In this document: positions 15,354 to 18,253 of the stretch, in pieces
Layout of the letters: each line of letters starts with the position of its first letter
Position numbering within the stretch: the first letter of the stretch is position 1
Source of the DNA: Ruminococcus sp. UBA6407
GTDB taxonomy: Bacteria; Bacillota; Clostridia; Oscillospirales; Ruminococcaceae
Assembly: GCA_002438605.1 (NCBI GenBank)
Contig: DJPR01000003.1
Span: forward strand, 1-18,253
Length of the DNA: 18,253 nt
Direction: 5' to 3'
Made by a program: the position numbers and the translations under genes
Notes under the pieces: generated by a model
Told to the model about the DNA's origin: nothing
Databases searched by the model: none
The model's input: the letters and a program-made list of their open reading frames with translations, nothing else

Positions 15354-15390
15354 CTGGGGAAGAACCTTTCTTCAGAAAGGTTTGCCCCAG
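15354..15390. repeat. Two-part hairpin of a dispersed intergenic-repeat type
   Basis: Outer stem CTGGGG (15354-15359) with CCCCAG (15385-15390) and inner stem AACCTTTCT (15363-15371) with AGAAAGGTT (15374-15382), separated by a small internal loop. The shape, with flanking GGAAAGTGGTC, resembles the GGGG-AACC...GGTT-CCCC hairpins that I recall as common between genes of gut Clostridia; that comparison is from memory. Confidence 0.65.
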
Positions 15391-15451
15391 TAAATCCGCA
15401 GTAATATTACAGCAACTTTCAATTGCCTTAACTACAAATTTTAAATTATAA

Positions 15452-15481
15452 CAGGCAGGAAAATATAGCATCCCCTGCCTG
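15452..15481 (-). terminator. Hairpin downstream of argG
   Basis: CAGGCAGG (15452-15459) pairs perfectly with CCTGCCTG (15474-15481) around a 14 nt loop, 9 nt past the argG stop. The minus-strand tail TTATAATTTAAAA is T/A-rich but not a solid T run, so termination may be incomplete and allow readthrough toward argH. Confidence 0.6.
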
Positions 15482-15489
15482 AAATTAAA

Positions 15490-16719
15490 TTACTTGTTGT
15501 TTCTTTTCTGTTCGAGCTTAGCTCTTACCTTTATCGGAAGTCCGAAGAGGTTGATAAATCCTGCACTGTCAGCCTGATTATAAACGTGGTCCTCATCGAA
15601 TGTAGCAACTTCTTCATCATAAAGAGTATAAGGTGAAGTTACGCCTGCATTGATGATATTGCCCTTGTAGAGCTTGAGCTTTACATCACCTGTAACAGTC
15701 TTCTGAGTTTCAGTAACAAAAGCACTCATAGCCTCACGAAGAGGAGTATACCACTGACCGTTATAAACGATATCGGCAAACTTGATTGAAAGGTATTGCT
15801 TAACTCTTGCAGTTTCCTTATCAAGACAAATTGTTTCAAGAACTTCATGTGCATGATAAAGAATAGCACCGCCTGGTGTTTCATAAACACCTCTTGACTT
15901 CATACCGACAAGACGGTTTTCAACGAGGTCAGCAAGACCGATACCGTTTTCTCCGCCAAGCTTATTAAGTGTCTTAACGAGTTCAACAGCTCCCATTTCC
16001 TTGCCGTCAATAGCAGTCGGGATACCCTTTTCAAAGTGAATTGTAACGTAAGTAGGCTTATCAGGAGCCTGAATTGGAGAAACTCCCATTTCAAGGAAGC
16101 CTTCCTTTTCATACTGTGGTTCATTTGCAGGGTCTTCAAGGTCAAGACCTTCATGTGAAAGGTGCCAGATATTCTTATCCTTTGAATAATTTGTTTCACG
16201 ATTTATTTTAAGAGGAATGTTATGAGCCTCAGCATATTCAATTTCTTCTTCTCTTGACTTGATGTCCCAGATTCTCCAAGGAGCAATAATTTCCATATCA
16301 GGAGCAAAAGCCTTTATAGCAAGTTCAAAACGAACCTGGTCGTTACCCTTACCTGTACAGCCGTGGCAGATAGCGTCAGCACCCTCAGCTATAGCGATTT
16401 CAGCAATTCTTTTTGCAATGATAGGACGAGCAAAAGAAGTACCAAGCATATATCTGTTTTCATAGATAGCGCCTGCCTGAACAGTCGGGAAAACATAATC
16501 TGTGATAAATTCTTCCGTCAGATGTTCGATGTAGAGCTTTGAAGCACCTGTTTTAAGAGCCTTTTCTTCAAGTCCCTCAAGCTCACTTTCCTGACCAACG
16601 TCACCTGAAACGCAGATAACCTCGCAGTTATTGTAATTTTCCTTGAGCCACTGGATAATAATAGATGTATCAAGACCGCCTGAATAAGCAAGAACAACCT
16701 TTTTAATTTCCTTAGCCAT
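15490..16719 (-). CDS. argG: Argininosuccinate synthase
   Basis: The 409-residue protein has the typical bacterial ArgG length. It condenses citrulline and aspartate with ATP to argininosuccinate. The PP-loop SGGLDTS is at 13-19, with [22 protein letters not shown] and the aspartate/citrulline-binding [13 protein letters not shown] and [10 protein letters not shown] blocks following. GGAGG lies about 10 nt before the ATG. It stands apart from the argH-argF run by ~950 bp but points the same way. Its upstream region holds two promoters and several ArgR-type operator sequences, so it is the best-marked arginine-repressed gene here. Confidence 0.97.
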   Translation of the reverse strand: MAKEIKKVVLAYSGGLDTSIIIQWLKENYNNCEVICVSGDVGQESELEGLEEKALKTGASKLYIEHLTEEFITDYVFPTVQAGAIYENRYMLGTSFARPIIAKRIAEIAIAEGADAICHGCTGKGNDQVRFELAIKAFAPDMEIIAPWRIWDIKSREEEIEYAEAHNIPLKINRETNYSKDKNIWHLSHEGLDLEDPANEPQYEKEGFLEMGVSPIQAPDKPTYVTIHFEKGIPTAIDGKEMGAVELVKTLNKLGGENGIGLADLVENRLVGMKSRGVYETPGGAILYHAHEVLETICLDKETARVKQYLSIKFADIVYNGQWYTPLREAMSAFVTETQKTVTGDVKLKLYKGNIINAGVTSPYTLYDEEVATFDEDHVYNQADSAGFINLFGLPIKVRAKLEQKRNNK

Positions 16720-16736
16720 TAAAAAAACCTCCGATA

Positions 16737-16754
16737 ATTGATTTATACTTCATG
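16737..16754 (-). promoter_or_regulatory. Candidate ArgR/AhrC operator over the argG start site
   Basis: Minus-strand CATGAAGTATAAATCAAT fits the Bacillus AhrC consensus (CATGAATAAAAATKCAAK, from memory) at about 14 of 18 positions. It covers the predicted start site of promoter P1, a classical repressor position. Confidence 0.5.
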
Positions 16755-16759
16755 CTATA

Positions 16760-16787
16760 ATTATACACCATTTGAGAATAATGTCAA
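16760..16787 (-). promoter_or_regulatory. argG: argG promoter P1
   Basis: On the minus strand, perfect TTGACA (16787-16782), a 16 bp spacer and perfect TATAAT (16765-16760), 41 bp before the argG ATG. Confidence 0.85.
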
Positions 16788-16793
16788 TAGTTT

Positions 16794-16811
16794 TATGCAT
16801 AAATATTCAGA
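16794..16811. promoter_or_regulatory. ARG box 1 upstream of argG (full consensus match)
   Basis: TATGCATAAATATTCAGA matches the ARG box pattern TNTGNATWWWWATNCANA at every defined position. It begins 6 bp from the -35 of P1. Confidence 0.8.
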
Positions 16812-16834
16812 TTTTTTTGTAAAATCAGGTTAAA

Positions 16835-16882
16835 TATGAATATTTATGATTTTATGCATAAATAATTGCATAAAAATACAGA
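16835..16882. promoter_or_regulatory. Further ARG boxes between argG promoters P2 and P1
   Basis: 16865-16882 (ATTGCATAAAAATACAGA) fits the ARG box pattern with one mismatch. 16835-16852 starts TATGAATATTTATG, a good left half with a degenerate right half. Between them ATGCATA at 16854-16860 is another half-site. Together with box 1 this gives an array of about 90 bp. Confidence 0.65.
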
Positions 16883-16912
16883 TGAACACTTCCCAATGTG
16901 CTTATACTATAT

Positions 16913-16941
16913 AGTATACACCTATATAATATAAATTTCAA
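16913..16941 (-). promoter_or_regulatory. argG: Candidate distal argG promoter P2
   Basis: On the minus strand, TTGAAA (16941-16936), a 17 bp spacer and TATACT (16918-16913), upstream of all ARG boxes. The -10 sits in a perfect 16 bp palindrome, TATACTATATAGTATA (16903-16918). Confidence 0.6.
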
Positions 16942-17012
16942 CAGTTTTTACAAAGATTTTTAGAGAATTGAAGTTAAATAGCACCATACAAAAACTTTAA
17001 TGCAATAACGCC

Positions 17013-17053
17013 TTAAGGCAATACCGCACACTCTTTGTGCGGTATTGCCTTAA
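17013..17053. repeat. Palindromic repeat family, copy D (short form, perfect hairpin)
   Basis: TTAAGGCAATACCGCACA (17013-17030) and its exact reverse complement (17036-17053) flank a 5 nt loop CTCTT, giving an 18 bp perfect stem. TTAA is present at both borders. It lies between the vanY terminator and the argG control region. Confidence 0.9.
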
Positions 17054-17063
17054 ATATATAAAA

Positions 17064-17093
17064 AATGGAACGCTGTATCCAATGCGTTCCATT
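17064..17093 (-). terminator. Terminator of the VanY-type gene
   Basis: AATGGAACGC (17064-17073) pairs with GCGTTCCATT (17084-17093) around a 10 nt loop. On the minus strand the stem runs into six T. It begins 3 bp after the stop codon. Confidence 0.9.
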
Positions 17094-17095
17094 AA

Positions 17096-18193
17096 CTAAT
17101 TACTGTATTTAGAGTCAATATTAAGATATTCCTCAAGAGTTTTGCCGCTGTTATAGACATCTGTTGCCTTTTCAACTCCAAGATATCTGATATGCCAAGG
17201 CTCATATTTATATCCCGTAATACTTTCCTTTCCCTTTGGATACCGAATAATAAAGCCATACTCATGAGCGTGGTTTTCCAGCCATACAGCTTCAGGAGTT
17301 CCTGCAAAGCTGTCATCAATTGTATTTACATCAATTGCAAGACCTGTCTGATGTTCGGAGTAGCCGGGACGGGCAGAAAAGGTATCTGCCGTCGCCTGTC
17401 CGTAATTGTTTACATAATTGTTATAAATCGCACTCTGGTCGGAGTAGCTTCTGAAACCTGAAGAAAGATAAATATTCAGACCTTCCTTTGCTGCGGCAGC
17501 TGAAAGAGAGTCAAACTGCGATTTTGTTGTAGTATCAAGTCCGGGATTATAGTCCTCAGGAAGTGAATAGCTTTTATTCGCAATCAGTATCCCATCAACA
17601 TAAGTAGGCTGAGATGCAGATGCATTTGACTGTGGCTGAACGTCATCACCCTCCACAACCTTGACCTTGACCTCTGCATATACCTCCGGACTGCTTACCG
17701 AGTATACGGTAATATAGCAGGTTCCTGCGGAAACTCCTGTAATATTTCCCAATTCATCTACAGTTGCAATTGATTTATTTGAAGTTTCCCAACGCTCGCT
17801 TTTGTTTGCTGCTGTTGCAGGATTCATTGTAACAATAGGCATTTTGCTTTCACCTATCTGAAGATTTGCACTATAAAAAGTAAGTGTGATTGATTCAACT
17901 GTTGAACCATCAGGTGTACCTGTTGCAGTAGCCGTAACTATTTCCGTACCTGTTCCCTCCGGTCTTGCTGTAGTTGTATTAGTGACTGCGGACTGCTGAG
18001 TGGGCATAGTTGTGGCAGTAACAGCGGTTGTGGTACTGCTTTTAACCTTAGTGTTGCCTTTTTTATCCTTATCACTGCTTGAGCATGATTTGCTTATCAA
18101 AACAAATCCCATTATTATAATAAAGAGCAAAATAAGCATAGCAACAAGCCGTCTGCGTCTTAAAGTCTGCTGTGTAACACGTTTTTGTGACAT
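17096..18193 (-). CDS. Membrane-anchored VanY-type D-Ala-D-Ala carboxypeptidase with Big_2 domain
   Basis: The 365-residue protein has a cytoplasmic basic tail, one membrane helix (about 16-34), a Ser/Thr-rich linker (about 50-95), a Big_2 immunoglobulin-like domain (about 99-180, with WETSNKSIATVDELGNITGVSAG) and a peptidase M15 (VanY) domain (about 200-350). The zinc site is visible: SEHQTGLAID supplies His281 and Asp288, and EPWH supplies Glu331 (catalytic base) and His334. SSGFRSY at 244-250 is the usual substrate-binding segment. It should trim the terminal D-Ala from peptidoglycan pentapeptides outside the membrane. No vanR/S/H/A/X genes are nearby, so this is probably housekeeping wall remodelling rather than glycopeptide resistance. 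The Shine-Dalgarno is G-rich but imperfect (AAGGGGG). Its promoter must lie in or beyond palindromic copy E. Confidence 0.93.
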   Translation of the reverse strand: MSQKRVTQQTLRRRRLVAMLILLFIIIMGFVLISKSCSSSDKDKKGNTKVKSSTTTAVTATTMPTQQSAVTNTTTARPEGTGTEIVTATATGTPDGSTVESITLTFYSANLQIGESKMPIVTMNPATAANKSERWETSNKSIATVDELGNITGVSAGTCYITVYSVSSPEVYAEVKVKVVEGDDVQPQSNASASQPTYVDGILIANKSYSLPEDYNPGLDTTTKSQFDSLSAAAAKEGLNIYLSSGFRSYSDQSAIYNNYVNNYGQATADTFSARPGYSEHQTGLAIDVNTIDDSFAGTPEAVWLENHAHEYGFIIRYPKGKESITGYKYEPWHIRYLGVEKATDVYNSGKTLEEYLNIDSKYSN

Positions 18194-18221
18194 TAAAGAA
18201 GTCCCCCTTTTTTATTTCCTG

Positions 18222-18253
18222 GGCAATACCGCACAAAGCTTGTGCGGCAGAAA
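18222..18253 (+). repeat. Palindromic repeat family, copy E (5' part of the long form, cut by window edge)
   Basis: GGCAATACCGCACAAAGC is followed by TTGTGCGGCAGAAA. The inner palindrome CCGCACAA-AGC-TTGTGCGG is perfect (18229-18247). It matches copy B read on the minus strand at 27 of 28 positions, so the unseen part should continue as the long form. It starts about 28 bp upstream of the vanY ATG. Confidence 0.8.

Noticed and set aside
17096..18193. VanY-type gene as a glycopeptide-resistance determinant
   Set aside because: No vanRS, vanH, vanA/B ligase or vanX nearby; single D,D-carboxypeptidases of this type are common housekeeping genes.
1..18253. CRISPR array built from the repeated palindromes
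   Set aside because: Copies are far apart, of different length and not separated by uniform spacers; no cas genes are present.

Overview
The window looks like chromosome of an AT-rich, Gram-positive gut or rumen Clostridia, most likely Ruminococcus or a close relative (Oscillospiraceae). This is inferred from the style of the proteins (Thr-rich linkers on a surface peptidase, a lipoprotein GH26 mannanase with a CBM35-like module), the L10 leader, strong AGGAGG-type ribosome binding sites and sigma-A promoters. No phage, plasmid, transposase, rRNA, tRNA or CRISPR array was seen.

Layout, left to right. 1-4270: a two-gene leftward glycoside hydrolase operon. A cytoplasmic GH95 (fucosidase/galactosidase family) is followed 2 bp later by a lipoprotein GH26 mannanase-like enzyme, with its own extended -10 promoter and a terminator. 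4269-4716: a leftward TIGR04076 gene with its promoter. 4853-6121: rightward rplJ-rplL with a perfect consensus promoter, an L10 leader/attenuator and a terminator; rplKA and rpoBC are not adjacent. 6151-6641: a rightward guanine/cytidine-type deaminase. 6679-16787: a leftward arginine biosynthesis cluster, transcribed argG, (spacer with small ORFs), argH, small membrane gene, argC, argJ, argB, DUF3592 gene, argD, tubby-like gene, argF. 17096-18193: a leftward membrane-anchored VanY-type D,D-carboxypeptidase with a Big_2 domain.

The arg genes cover every step from N-acetylglutamate to arginine. ArgJ recycles the acetyl group, ArgB, ArgC and ArgD make N-acetylornithine, and ArgF, ArgG and ArgH make citrulline, argininosuccinate and arginine. 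Carbamoyl-phosphate synthetase is not in the window. Upstream of argG lie two sigma-A promoters and several ArgR/AhrC-type operator sequences, one matching the ARG box consensus at every fixed position. Three uncharacterised small genes sit tightly inside the argH-argF run, one coupled to argB by an ATGA overlap.

The most interesting non-coding signal is a family of dispersed palindromes built on GGCAATACCGCACAAAGC. It has at least five copies: one at each window edge, one on each side of the TIGR04076 gene and one between argG and vanY. Long (~72 bp) and short (~40 bp) forms exist, and copies sit at a promoter start site, at a stop codon and in a 5' leader. A second structure is a ~650 bp segment with 38 bp imperfect terminal inverted repeats. 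It separates argG from argH and carries one small membrane-protein gene and one possible 44-residue ORF, so it may be a non-autonomous cassette.
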